Both the position numbers and the translations under genes were made by a program. A stretch of DNA of 40,544 bases. It comes from Candidatus Omnitrophota bacterium. GTDB lineage: Bacteria > Hinthialibacterota > Hinthialibacteria > Hinthialibacterales > Hinthialibacteraceae. The stretch spans positions 1 to 40,544 of the forward strand of contig JAFGTC010000300.1 in the NCBI GenBank assembly GCA_016934335.1. The letters run 5' to 3'. The number at the start of each line of letters is the position of its first letter. Within the stretch, counting starts at the first letter, position 1. Below are positions 15,805 through 24,214 of the stretch, piece after piece. The notes below the pieces were generated by a model that did not search any database, had not been told where the DNA came from, and worked only from the letters and a program-made list of their open reading frames with translations.

Positions 15805-18800
15805 TTATTCCATTAACATTTCCACATCTTTGATGATATCCCAGTCAGGAAAATAAAAATTGGGATGAAGACCATCAATCTTATCCGGCGCCGGGAAATA
15901 AGGATTCGTTAATCTTCCGCCATATCCATCCAAAATGATGCTCTGGTGATTCTCAAATCGAACAAGGCTATTAGCCAGAGGGTTCCAACTCATTGTATAG
16001 TTGAGAGGCCAATCCTTAACCGGCATCCGGCTGAAAAAGACTTGTCCTTCATGGTCTAACATCAGCCAATGTTGTTGACCCGGCTCCGGTTCGAGATCAC
16101 GGGCTTTATCACTATCAAAAAAGGGCAGATGCCCGCGGTCAAAATGTGGATCGTTTGTATAAATGTTTCCAAATCCATCCAGCACGTAATAGAATAAATT
16201 TCCTGAATCGTAACGCAGTTCAAGATTTCTCACGATGTCGTAACTAAAATAGGGGAGTCCCTCTAATCGGGGAAGATCCGGCGACGAGGCGTGGATTCCT
16301 CCTAAGCCATCCAGCATATACCAGCCGCGCCCTAATGGATCGGGCTCTAAATCTCTGACGATATTGTAATTGTAAAAATATGGAAGTACGGGTTTGGGTT
16401 TTTCGGGTTTGGTCGTATGGATGCCGCCATACCCGTCAAGAACCAGCCAGCCCGGAATGGGAGTGGCCGTTGGGATGTCAGTCGGCGATTCAACCGGAGG
16501 AGAATAGGGCGGCAATGGATTCTTCGTTTTTAATCCCATGAGCAGGTTATGACCGTCAAGAAGGTAATAGAGCCATTGTCCATCAGGAGAAACGCCTAAA
16601 CCTTCACCGATATCACTCCAATGATGCGAGAGAATTGTGTCGACTTGTTGTTCTCCAAAGTATGGAATGCGTAAGATGCTGCCATACATAAGGATGTAAA
16701 ATGCTCTGTCGCTATCCAGATATTCCATTTGATAAGGCCAGCCTTCGATCATAAAATGAGTGTACTCAATCAACGATTTGTCTTCCCCAACCATATATAT
16801 ACGCGCTGGATTATATGAACATACGTAAAGGCGACCGTCCGGACCAAAGCAGCCGTCTGCAATTCGTCTCGGGAAGCCAGTCGTTTTGATTAACTTTTCA
16901 GGCTTCGGATTTTCGTGCTTTGGATCAATCCGCCAGATACGGTTGACTATTTCGGGATGACTTTGATGGGTAATGATGAGAATATCTCCAACATTGGCGC
17001 CGGGGAGTTTTTGATTGTCCGATACGATCAAGATCGATTCAATTTCAATATATTTATCGTTTTCGTGATTATTGAAAAGATTAATTTTGGTGGTTTGTTG
17101 GCCGTCAGGAGATAAAACCAGCATGAATTCTTCAACATTTCTATCAATACAATACATTGTTCCATCAGACGCGACGGCCAAGCGATCAAGCGTGAAGGAA
17201 TAAGCGCTCGGTAAATTCGCGATCCGAACAGCATTTACATCTTCAAATAAATCTCCGGGCTGCGGCGCGCAGTAGATGGCTCCGGATGCTGTATAATAGA
17301 TATTTCCATTGGTGGGATGGACGGCTAAAACTTCCCCCCTTAACCCACCGACGTTTACAACTGGTTTTTTATGAAATAACGTTTTTGAACTGGGGGGAAT
17401 TGTGGGAGTTCTTGTCGGAACCGGAGCCTCGGAGAGGCTTATTAGATCCCATATGCGTACAACGCGATCTTCTCCAGCACTCATGCATTGAGTTCCGCTT
17501 TTGTTAAAAGCGACATTTTTTGTTATTCCGTTATGGGCCCGCCAACGCAATGGGGGCGCGTCATCCAATCGCCATAATGTCATTCCACCATTTTCGTTTC
17601 CGGCGGCGATTCGATTTTCTTTCTGCGAGACGCTTAAACATGAAATCTCAACATTATGCCGATGCAATTCTTTCTTTTGGACTTGATCATATTGAACAAG
17701 GATATTTCCACCGCTCCAATGTTGACGGCCTGTTGGATTTAATGACAGAAACGCTCCAGGAAGATCGGTCATTTCCAACTTGTTGTCGATGCGGCTCCAC
17801 TGGTAAACTTGGCTTTCTGTTCCCGTGTAAAGATAGAGGCCATCATTGCTGGCGGCGACGGAAAGGACTTCTTCGCCTAAATTTGAATAATAGGTTTTAA
17901 GCGTCGTCCCTTTTATTCTGTTCAATAAGTAAGCCCTGTTCGATTTTGTTCCGGCCAAAATAACGGAAGGATTGTCAAGGACGGCTAGTGAAGAAACGGG
18001 ATAATCAACCTTCCATACATTATTTTGAATTTTGGATTGCGCATCCCAACTTACAATAGAACTATCTCCATAACCAGCAAGAATTGATTCTCCATTGGGT
18101 GAAAACACTGCAACATGCAAGTTGTCAACCGGTGAGTTCAATTGATATTCGATCGTTGCCAAATTTGGATCGTATATTCGAATCTCCCCATTTTTAAGCG
18201 CAATAAGAATGTGAAGATTATCCGGTGAGTATTGAATGGAAACGACGTCGGACTCAACATGCAGCTCCCTTAAAAGCGGAAGAGTCGGCTCTGGAAAAGG
18301 AGTCGGCGTCGGGGTCGGGGTTGGAACAGGCGTGATTGTATCAAGATCAGATGGAATTTGATTCTCCGGCGCTATTTCCACATCCCATATGATCTCCCAA
18401 TTGGGAAAATAAAAATCATCCGGCAATCCGTCGACGATGTTTTTCGCAGGATAATACGGACTTGTATGACGTCCCCCGAAAGCGTCAATAAGCACGGTGG
18501 ATTCATCAGGAAAGCGAACCATTCCGCGAATCACAGGAAGATCATCCCATTTGCGTCCTAAGGGAATATCAAAGGCGGGAGGATCTTCCCACAGAGCAGG
18601 CGCAGGGCCGTAAGTTGAATAGATTTGCCCATAGATATCAAGCGTTAACCATCCATCGCCGCCGGGATCCGGTTCAAGATCACACAACACCGGTTGAAAT
18701 AAAAAATAAGGCAATTGTTTTTGCTCAAAATCGGGATCGTCCGTATGCACCGCCCCCCACGAGTCAAGCAAATAGAATACGAGTTTATCCTCTTTGAGTT

Positions 18801-20100
18801 TGATCTCCAGATTGCGAGCCAAATCGAAGCCGAAATAGGGTGAATTATCCGGCAAAGGCAACTCATCCGATGATCGATAGATCGTCCCATAGCCATCGAG
18901 CATATACCAACCGCGCCCTAATGGATCCGGCTCGAGATCCCGCACGATGTCAAAATCGAAATAGGGCAGCGCCGGCCTTGGAATGTCAGGATGGCTTGTA
19001 TGGATTCCACCAAAACCGTCCAGAACATACCAGCCTGCGACGGCGGCGGTTGGTTGGGGCGTTGGCGTGGGGAGCGGTTCGTCGTCTTGATATTTAAGAA
19101 CAACGATCTGGTTTTCGGATGCAATCAGCAAATATAAATACTTGCCATCCTTTGATGCAAGGACATCTGAATAACTTGAATAGTAGCGAGAAGGCGTTGA
19201 AAAAACTTGTATAAGTTCCTTAAAATCATCCGAAATTCTATATAAATATGTCTCCTGTGATTGATGAGCAAGAATGTAAAAAGCATTTTCTGAAGATAGG
19301 TATTCGAATCGATGAGCGACTCCAGGCACGGGCAGATGGGTATGATTAAGTTGACGCACCTCTCCGTTTTCTTCCAGGCGGTAAACTTGATTAGGATTCA
19401 GCGTCAACCAATGGAGTTTCCCATCAGGGCCGATTGTCCAATCTTTGATATTCGGCGGAAGTTGATCGGCGGGTAGATACGGATTGAGATCAACCGTTTT
19501 GCTGCGGTAATTGACTACCCAAAACGATTCCCGGCCCATTCGCCAAGATGTTGAACTATCCTCATTGTGTAAAATGAGAACGTCGCCGCTGCCTAAACCC
19601 GGGATGTTGTCCGTTGAACTCACAGCATGAATTCGATTTATTCTCCAACTATTGTTGTCTGCAAACACAACTTCGCTATGCTTTCCACTTTTGGGAAATA
19701 CCATGAAATCATCCCAGGAAAAGGAGTAACAAAACAATGTATCATCTTCAGAAACACTCACTCCATCCAATACATTAAACGGAATTCCTCGCTTTTCCTG
19801 AAATATTAATTTCCCCTGATTGGGTGAAAAAATACTGAATCCAAACATATCCCCAACATACAACTGACCCGTTAACGGATGCACGGCGCCAACTCTATGG
19901 CCATCTAAATCCAGGATTCTCTGAAAAAGGATTAAGCGAGAGCGTAATATAGTTGGCGTTGGTGTTGGAGTTGGGATTGCAGTGGGCGTTTCTGTGGCTG
20001 TCGGAGTTTCGCCGGCAGCGATAGACATTTCAGCGTTAAAAGAGAATACGATGATCGTTATGAATAAAAGGTAAACATGATGAAGAGGGCAGGTTGACAT
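15805..20100 (-). CDS. Giant secreted protein: two propeller/LDG-repeat modules flanking a WD40-like domain
   Basis: This 1431-aa protein starts with a Sec signal peptide (about 1-29). Pro/Thr linkers (PTPTPTPT type) near residues 33-50, 345, 593, 895 and 1213 separate five parts: a propeller-like region with SBBP/NHL-style strands (A1, about 52-343), five LDG repeats (B1, 356-580), a WD40-like region (about 600-890, with blade ends such as DRVVRIWDL), a second propeller-like region (A2, about 902-1205) and five more LDG repeats (B2, 1217-1431). A1-B1 and A2-B2 look like an internal duplication. No catalytic motif or sorting signal is seen. The likely role is cell-surface or secreted binding. 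The ATG at 20100 has AGGAGG about 10 nt upstream; an upstream in-frame start at 20148 would lack a signal at its N-terminus. Confidence 0.8.
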   Translation of the reverse strand: MSTCPLHHVYLLFITIIVFSFNAEMSIAAGETPTATETPTAIPTPTPTPTILRSRLILFQRILDLDGHRVGAVHPLTGQLYVGDMFGFSIFSPNQGKLIFQEKRGIPFNVLDGVSVSEDDTLFCYSFSWDDFMVFPKSGKHSEVVFADNNSWRINRIHAVSSTDNIPGLGSGDVLILHNEDSSTSWRMGRESFWVVNYRSKTVDLNPYLPADQLPPNIKDWTIGPDGKLHWLTLNPNQVYRLEENGEVRQLNHTHLPVPGVAHRFEYLSSENAFYILAHQSQETYLYRISDDFKELIQVFSTPSRYYSSYSDVLASKDGKYLYLLIASENQIVVLKYQDDEPLPTPTPQPTAAVAGWYVLDGFGGIHTSHPDIPRPALPYFDFDIVRDLEPDPLGRGWYMLDGYGTIYRSSDELPLPDNSPYFGFDLARNLEIKLKEDKLVFYLLDSWGAVHTDDPDFEQKQLPYFLFQPVLCDLEPDPGGDGWLTLDIYGQIYSTYGPAPALWEDPPAFDIPLGRKWDDLPVIRGMVRFPDESTVLIDAFGGRHTSPYYPAKNIVDGLPDDFYFPNWEIIWDVEIAPENQIPSDLDTITPVPTPTPTPTPFPEPTLPLLRELHVESDVVSIQYSPDNLHILIALKNGEIRIYDPNLATIEYQLNSPVDNLHVAVFSPNGESILAGYGDSSIVSWDAQSKIQNNVWKVDYPVSSLAVLDNPSVILAGTKSNRAYLLNRIKGTTLKTYYSNLGEEVLSVAASNDGLYLYTGTESQVYQWSRIDNKLEMTDLPGAFLSLNPTGRQHWSGGNILVQYDQVQKKELHRHNVEISCLSVSQKENRIAAGNENGGMTLWRLDDAPPLRWRAHNGITKNVAFNKSGTQCMSAGEDRVVRIWDLISLSEAPVPTRTPTIPPSSKTLFHKKPVVNVGGLRGEVLAVHPTNGNIYYTASGAIYCAPQPGDLFEDVNAVRIANLPSAYSFTLDRLAVASDGTMYCIDRNVEEFMLVLSPDGQQTTKINLFNNHENDKYIEIESILIVSDNQKLPGANVGDILIITHQSHPEIVNRIWRIDPKHENPKPEKLIKTTGFPRRIADGCFGPDGRLYVCSYNPARIYMVGEDKSLIEYTHFMIEGWPYQMEYLDSDRAFYILMYGSILRIPYFGEQQVDTILSHHWSDIGEGLGVSPDGQWLYYLLDGHNLLMGLKTKNPLPPYSPPVESPTDIPTATPIPGWLVLDGYGGIHTTKPEKPKPVLPYFYNYNIVRDLEPDPLGRGWYMLDGLGGIHASSPDLPRLEGLPYFSYDIVRNLELRYDSGNLFYYVLDGFGNIYTNDPHFDRGHLPFFDSDKARDLEPEPGQQHWLMLDHEGQVFFSRMPVKDWPLNYTMSWNPLANSLVRFENHQSIILDGYGGRLTNPYFPAPDKIDGLHPNFYFPDWDIIKDVEMLME
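15808..16452 (-). repeat. LDG-repeat cassette B2 (five protein repeats)
   Basis: Residues 1217-1431 hold five units of about 42-47 aa. The pattern is GW(Y/L)hLDGaGGIHT followed by a Pro-rich stretch, LPYFxxDIVRDLEP and PxGxG. The last unit ends in NFYFPDWDIIKDVE. A similar tryptophan/aspartate-rich repeat occurs, to my recollection, in secreted proteins of actinobacteria and candidate phyla. Confidence 0.7.
18361..19035 (-). repeat. LDG-repeat cassette B1 (five protein repeats)
   Basis: Residues 356-580 hold five units matching those of B2 in order: first unit GWYVLDGFGGIHTS, second GWYMLDGYG, third FYLLDSWGAVHT, fourth GWLTLDIYGQIY, fifth LIDAFGGRHTSPYYP ending in DFYFPNWEIIWDVE. The DNA of unit 1-2 (18899-18933) matches that of B2 (16313-16347) at 33 of 35 positions. 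Confidence 0.7.
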
Positions 20101-20224
20101 AGTGAGGCTTCCTCCTTCTAAAAATTTTTCTTCTTTTACGCCCTTCACAATTCAATTCATCGTAACGGCGATGAAGGACTTAACGAAAATCGTGACATTT
20201 ATAACCTGCGAGCGTCAAAGGCCG

Positions 20225-20329
20225 TCAAACGGAATCGGGGATTGGTACGGTTGGTGCGAAGCCTGCCAAGACGACAAAATCCATGAGTAACATAAACGTA
20301 GAAATCGCTGCAATATTCCTTTGGTTCAT
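20225..20329 (-). CDS. Small ORF upstream of the giant gene (34 aa)
   Basis: The ORF begins MNQRNIAAISTFMLLMDFVV and ends PIPDSV. AGGAG (20340-20336) is well placed before its ATG. The peptide is hydrophobic in the middle and resembles a signal peptide or single membrane helix with almost nothing after it. It lies on the same strand, about 125 nt upstream of the giant secreted protein and downstream of a candidate promoter. It may be a short membrane peptide, a translated leader, or a gene start left by rearrangement. Confidence 0.35.
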   Translation of the reverse strand: MNQRNIAAISTFMLLMDFVVLAGFAPTVPIPDSV

Positions 20330-20340
20330 GATGATCTCCT

Positions 20341-20747
20341 CTTAAAAATAGGTTGATCCCAAAACGATTGATTCCCTTTTTTGTTTATGTCCCTATGCAT
20401 AGAGACGCCGACTCAAACGTCGAATTCACGATCCAGGCCGATCCCCGATTCAATAGACCGGTGCGAAATCGAATCTTACCTCATCGGCGATGGACCGCGA
20501 CTGGCAAAGAATGACAACCTGAATCAATGAAATAGTCTTTCTTCGAATATCCCCCGATCTAGTTGCATCCTACAATAACAAAATAAACTACTATCTCAAT
20601 TTTGTCAACAAAATTTTTTTGAAATAAAGAAAATACTGATTATTTATAGAATTTTTGATATATGATAAATACACGTTTTTTTTGGTTTGTTATGAGCAGC
20701 AAATGGGGGCGACGCCCCAATCGTCCTGCTTTGCGACTTTTTAATGC
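20341..20747. other. Intergenic region between divergent genes
   Basis: No protein gene or recognisable riboswitch is seen. The right part (about 20570-20700) is strongly AT-rich and contains the minus-strand promoter candidate. A short GC palindrome (GGGGCGACGCCCC) lies near 20706-20718. Confidence 0.4.
20580..20608 (-). promoter_or_regulatory. Candidate promoter of the small ORF/giant gene unit
   Basis: On the minus strand a perfect TTGACA (20608-20603) is followed after 17 nt by TATTTT (20585-20580). It would give a 5' leader of about 245 nt before the small ORF. Confidence 0.4.
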
Positions 20748-20864
20748 ATGTCTGCGAATGGATTGGCGAACAATCGCTGCGCGTGTTTTCCCCGGATCTT
20801 TCGCCTTATCAAGTCAGGAATGAATTCCAAGCATTATCAATCCCTTTTACGAGAGGAGAACGAA

Positions 20865-22262
20865 ATGAAGCGTTCCACCTTAGCAGCATATTTCGCCGCC
20901 GCCTTTTTTATGATGGGCGCAGTAGGCGCGTACGCGGATGAAGCCTACTTTTTCTGGAAAGGAAGCGCCCCGGATTCGGTCTCATGGGCGTCGTTTGACT
21001 GGGAGGGGCAGGGGCGATCGTCCGGTTTTGCTACGAGCGTCCAAGCCGGTGAATTCTACAATCACACGCCGGATGCGGGCGACGATGTCGAACTCAATCA
21101 ATCCATCACATTCAGCCTAAACGTTGAAGGCAATCGAGGCGCCCACCATCCCACCGTTCTGCCGGGCGGGATCGGCGTTGTGAGTCTATGGGTGTATTAC
21201 GACTTCGATTTTGGAATGGGCCTCAGCGGCGCCGCCAACAGCGTCTACTTGTCAGTTCTGCCCGGACCGGCGCTGCCGTCGGATAACTATCTCGGCATAG
21301 AGATGATTTTCGACGTGGAGAACACTCGTCTCGTTTCGAGTGAAAATCCTTCCGGGATCGACGGTCCGGCCATGATCCACAACGATTGGAATCACCTGGT
21401 TTTTACGGACGACGGCAATTCCGTCACACTGCAAATCAATGACGAAGACGCCGGCCTCAGCCTCTCTTCGGGAGGGAATCTCTGGTATATCAACATAGTC
21501 GACGGCGTCGTCACAAGCGAAGGAAGCATTGAAAACGGAGAATGCCAGGAAACATGGTACATCGACGACATCGAGTGCAGTTCGTCCATCGCATCGGGCG
21601 TTGAATACATCGACGCACCGCTTACTTCGAACACGGTCGCCATCGACGGCGTCATCAATCCCGACGAAGTAGCGGGCGCCAATCAACTCTCGTATGACGG
21701 CAGTTCAACCGAACGCCCCGGCGTTCATGCTCAGTTTTACGGACAATGGCAGCTGCCCACGCCCGAAGATTTGACGGCGACTGTTTATCTGCAAAACGAC
21801 GGCGTCAAACTCTATATCAGCGTCGATGTGCTCGACGATGTGATCACCCTCAAAGACGGCGCCTCCTGGTGGGAAGAGGACAGCACGGAGATTTATATCG
21901 ACCACGATCAAAGCCGCAGCACATCCGGCGCCGATCAAATTTCCGTCCGAGCCGACAACCAGGCCGGCAACCAGGGCGATTATTCGGATTGGCTGGCCAT
22001 CCAGTCTCAACTCAAACCCGAAAATGACGGCTGGCAGATTGAAGCCGGAATCGATATGGCCGCATTAAATCTAAGTCAGGGTGAATCGTACGGCTTCGAT
22101 ATATCCATCAACGATTCCGACGGCGAAAACGAACCGGGCTATCAAGGAGCGCAGGAATGGCTCTACGCCTGTTACGAAACCGCTTATTACAACGAGACAT
22201 ACTGGGGCAATGTTCGAATTCTGAGCGAGCAAACCCCCATCATAGAATGGGAAATCTATTGA
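20865..22262 (+). CDS. Secreted protein with C-terminal CBM9-like domain
   Basis: This 465-aa protein has a Sec signal peptide ending in VGAYA (about residues 1-24). The middle (25-245) is beta-rich and unassigned; it ends with WYIDDIECSSS, a pattern common at the end of lectin/laminin-like beta sandwiches. The C-terminal part (about 249-465) resembles the carbohydrate-binding module family 9/DOMON-like domain: AIDGVINPDEVAGA at the start, DGVKLYISVDVLDD in the middle, and WWEEDSTEIYIDHD with the typical acidic strand. Such domains bind glycan ends or haem; sugar binding is more likely here. The ATG at 20865 is chosen because GAGGAG lies 6 nt upstream and the signal peptide follows directly; the frame is open to 20748. 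No catalytic domain is recognised. Confidence 0.7.
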   Translation: MKRSTLAAYFAAAFFMMGAVGAYADEAYFFWKGSAPDSVSWASFDWEGQGRSSGFATSVQAGEFYNHTPDAGDDVELNQSITFSLNVEGNRGAHHPTVLPGGIGVVSLWVYYDFDFGMGLSGAANSVYLSVLPGPALPSDNYLGIEMIFDVENTRLVSSENPSGIDGPAMIHNDWNHLVFTDDGNSVTLQINDEDAGLSLSSGGNLWYINIVDGVVTSEGSIENGECQETWYIDDIECSSSIASGVEYIDAPLTSNTVAIDGVINPDEVAGANQLSYDGSSTERPGVHAQFYGQWQLPTPEDLTATVYLQNDGVKLYISVDVLDDVITLKDGASWWEEDSTEIYIDHDQSRSTSGADQISVRADNQAGNQGDYSDWLAIQSQLKPENDGWQIEAGIDMAALNLSQGESYGFDISINDSDGENEPGYQGAQEWLYACYETAYYNETYWGNVRILSEQTPIIEWEIY

Positions 22263-22336
22263 TTCAGCTAAATACCAACGAGACAAAGCCGTTGGCTCTT
22301 TCTTCACAAGTAAACCGTTTATCTAAAATGTAAAGA

Positions 22337-22380
22337 AGAGCGGGTTTTCGGTGGAAGCCGAAAACCCGCTCTGTTTTTAT
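22337..22380. terminator. Strong bidirectional terminator
   Basis: A 15-bp perfect stem (arms 22337-22351 and 22358-22372, loop TGGAAG) is followed by GTTTTTAT on the plus strand and preceded by A-rich sequence. It serves the two convergent genes on either side. Confidence 0.85.
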
Positions 22381-22397
22381 GCATTAATTCATCACAA

Positions 22398-23759
22398 TTA
22401 AACCGTATTGGGATCCGGATGCTCCCATGGTTCTCGATAGGGCCTCAGCAACAGGCGATTGGCTTCTTCATCGCCGATGACGCAGTGATTTTCAGGATCC
22501 CAAGCCAGCGTCCGGCCGACCTTCGCCGCGATGTTGGCGAGGATGCAGCTTGCGCTGGAGATGTATCCCTGCTCGATATCGGAAACCGGGCGGCCGCGAT
22601 TGTCGATCGCCGACAGGAAATTATTCCAATGGCTCCGCAGCGCCGGAGCGATATGGCGCTCTAAATCCTTCTCGGTTTTATCTTCCGGATATTGCTCGAA
22701 TTCATACTGAACATCCTGGTGAATCGCCTCCCCTCGTCCCAAGGGAATAAAGTCATAACTCATGACGCTCAATTTCAACGTCCCCTTATCGCCGTAAATA
22801 GTCGCGCCCCAGGGATATTTGGGATCGGGAGACTGCCCCCAGGCCCGATGCTGCCAGACGACGTCCAAATCATCATGATGGAATGTCGCCAACTGGGTAT
22901 CGGAGGTGGTCGCTTTGCTGTCTTTATCGATGTAAATCCCGCCTGTGGAAGAGATTCGTTGGGGCCAGTCCAGATTAAGCAGCCATCGAACCATGTCATA
23001 CATGTGAACGCACATATCGCCCATGATGCCGTTGCTGTATTCCATGAAGGCGCGCCAACCCCGGGGATGCGTCAACCGGTTATAGGGCCTCATGGGCGCC
23101 GGGCCGGTCCACATTTCATAATCCAACCATTCGGGAGGATTCTCATCGGGAGGATTCTGACGCGCTCGCATGTGATAGTAGCAATACACCTCGACCCATC
23201 CGATTTTCCCCAGTTTGCCTTCGTTGAGAATCCGGTCGCGCGCCTCGATGAGATGCGGCGTGCTGCGCCGCTGCATTCCCACCTGCACAACTCTGTTATA
23301 CTTGCGCGCGGCGGCGAGCATGGCATGCCCTTCGACGGCATCGATGCTGATGGGCTTCTCCACATAGACGTCCGCTCCAGCCTTGACGGCGGCGATCATG
23401 GGCAGGCAATGCCAGTGATCGGGAGTAGACACCTGGACGATATCCATTTCTTCCTTACTGAGCATTTCGCGAAAGTCGTGATACAACCGCGGCTTCTTTC
23501 CGGAGGCCTGCCGCGAAGCCACGATCTCCGCCGCCTCCGCCAACATCTTCGAATCCACGTCGCACAATGCAACAACCTCGGCCGGGGCGATCTGCAGCAG
23601 CCGAAGCAGCGCGCTCTTCCCATACCACCCCGAACCGATGAGCCCGACGCGCCTCTTCTTTTGCTGATCGAAATTCGCATCGAAATTCGCGGCATAGCCT
23701 CCCAAAGACGACATAGCCAATCCGGCTGCGCCGGTTCGTAAAAAATGACGACGATCCAT
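22398..23759 (-). CDS. Tat-exported Gfo/Idh/MocA oxidoreductase (second)
   Basis: This 453-aa protein begins DRRHFLRTGAAGLAMSSLGG, a twin-arginine leader. The Rossmann motif RVGLIGSGWYGKS lies at 37-49, an STPDHWHCLP strand at 111-120 and the catalytic-site pattern EKPIS at 134-138. The C-terminal domain carries GIMGDMCVHMYDMVRWLL, which places the conserved histidine near the substrate. AGGAGA lies 7 nt before ATG 23759. It is a paralogue of the oxidoreductase at 14.4 kb but differs in length and in its C-terminal tail. It probably oxidises a sugar-like substrate in the periplasm; the substrate is unknown. Confidence 0.85.
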   Translation of the reverse strand: MDRRHFLRTGAAGLAMSSLGGYAANFDANFDQQKKRRVGLIGSGWYGKSALLRLLQIAPAEVVALCDVDSKMLAEAAEIVASRQASGKKPRLYHDFREMLSKEEMDIVQVSTPDHWHCLPMIAAVKAGADVYVEKPISIDAVEGHAMLAAARKYNRVVQVGMQRRSTPHLIEARDRILNEGKLGKIGWVEVYCYYHMRARQNPPDENPPEWLDYEMWTGPAPMRPYNRLTHPRGWRAFMEYSNGIMGDMCVHMYDMVRWLLNLDWPQRISSTGGIYIDKDSKATTSDTQLATFHHDDLDVVWQHRAWGQSPDPKYPWGATIYGDKGTLKLSVMSYDFIPLGRGEAIHQDVQYEFEQYPEDKTEKDLERHIAPALRSHWNNFLSAIDNRGRPVSDIEQGYISSASCILANIAAKVGRTLAWDPENHCVIGDEEANRLLLRPYREPWEHPDPNTV

Positions 23760-24214
23760 GATCTATCTCCTGTGCATCCTCTAATAAAAGATGTCGAATC
23801 GTTCTGTACGCTCCGATTTCCAAGAGAACACAACGATCCGGCGATTCTCCTTCAAATCATATCAAAATAGCGGGATGGTTTAAATGATTCGAAAATCAAT
23901 GCATCGTATTTCTCATCAAAAGATCTCAATTCTTCGATGCGAATTTATCTTCTTCCTGATAGGATAGAACTCAGTAAATGAGTGCTGATATTCATCGTTT
24001 ACTCCACTTATTTTGCGCCATTTTGGCTCAGTTTTAATCTGCTTTCTTTAATGCTGTAACAGGCAGCCCAAAATATAAGAGGTTATAATATATTCTTTTT
24101 AATGCATTTATGGATGCTTCCTCAAATAAAAATGATTTTTCTGTGAAATTTGTACAGCATTTGCTTTGATGGAAAGAAAAAAGAAAATCTGATTCACATT
24201 GGGGGTACAAATAG
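23760..24214. other. Intergenic region before clpB
   Basis: No gene is seen. A -10-like TATAAT lies at 24084-24089 without a convincing -35. A partial CIRCE-like inverted repeat lies at 23964-23988 (ATAGAACTC, 7 nt, GAGTGCTGA). The clpB ribosome site GGGGG is at 24201-24205. Confidence 0.4.

Noticed and set aside
20102..20290. 62-codon plus-strand ORF across the start of the giant gene
   Set aside because: It overlaps the giant gene's ribosome site and the 34-aa minus-strand ORF, has no ribosome site and no protein-like features.
20341..20573. Riboswitch in the long leader before the small ORF and giant gene
   Set aside because: I compared it with common riboswitch cores by eye and found no recognisable match.
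22692..23741. A 349-codon open frame on the plus strand, opposite the second Gfo/Idh/MocA gene
   Set aside because: It is the antisense shadow of a clearly real gene with Tat leader and conserved motifs. Its translation is His/Arg/Pro-rich and matches no domain I know.
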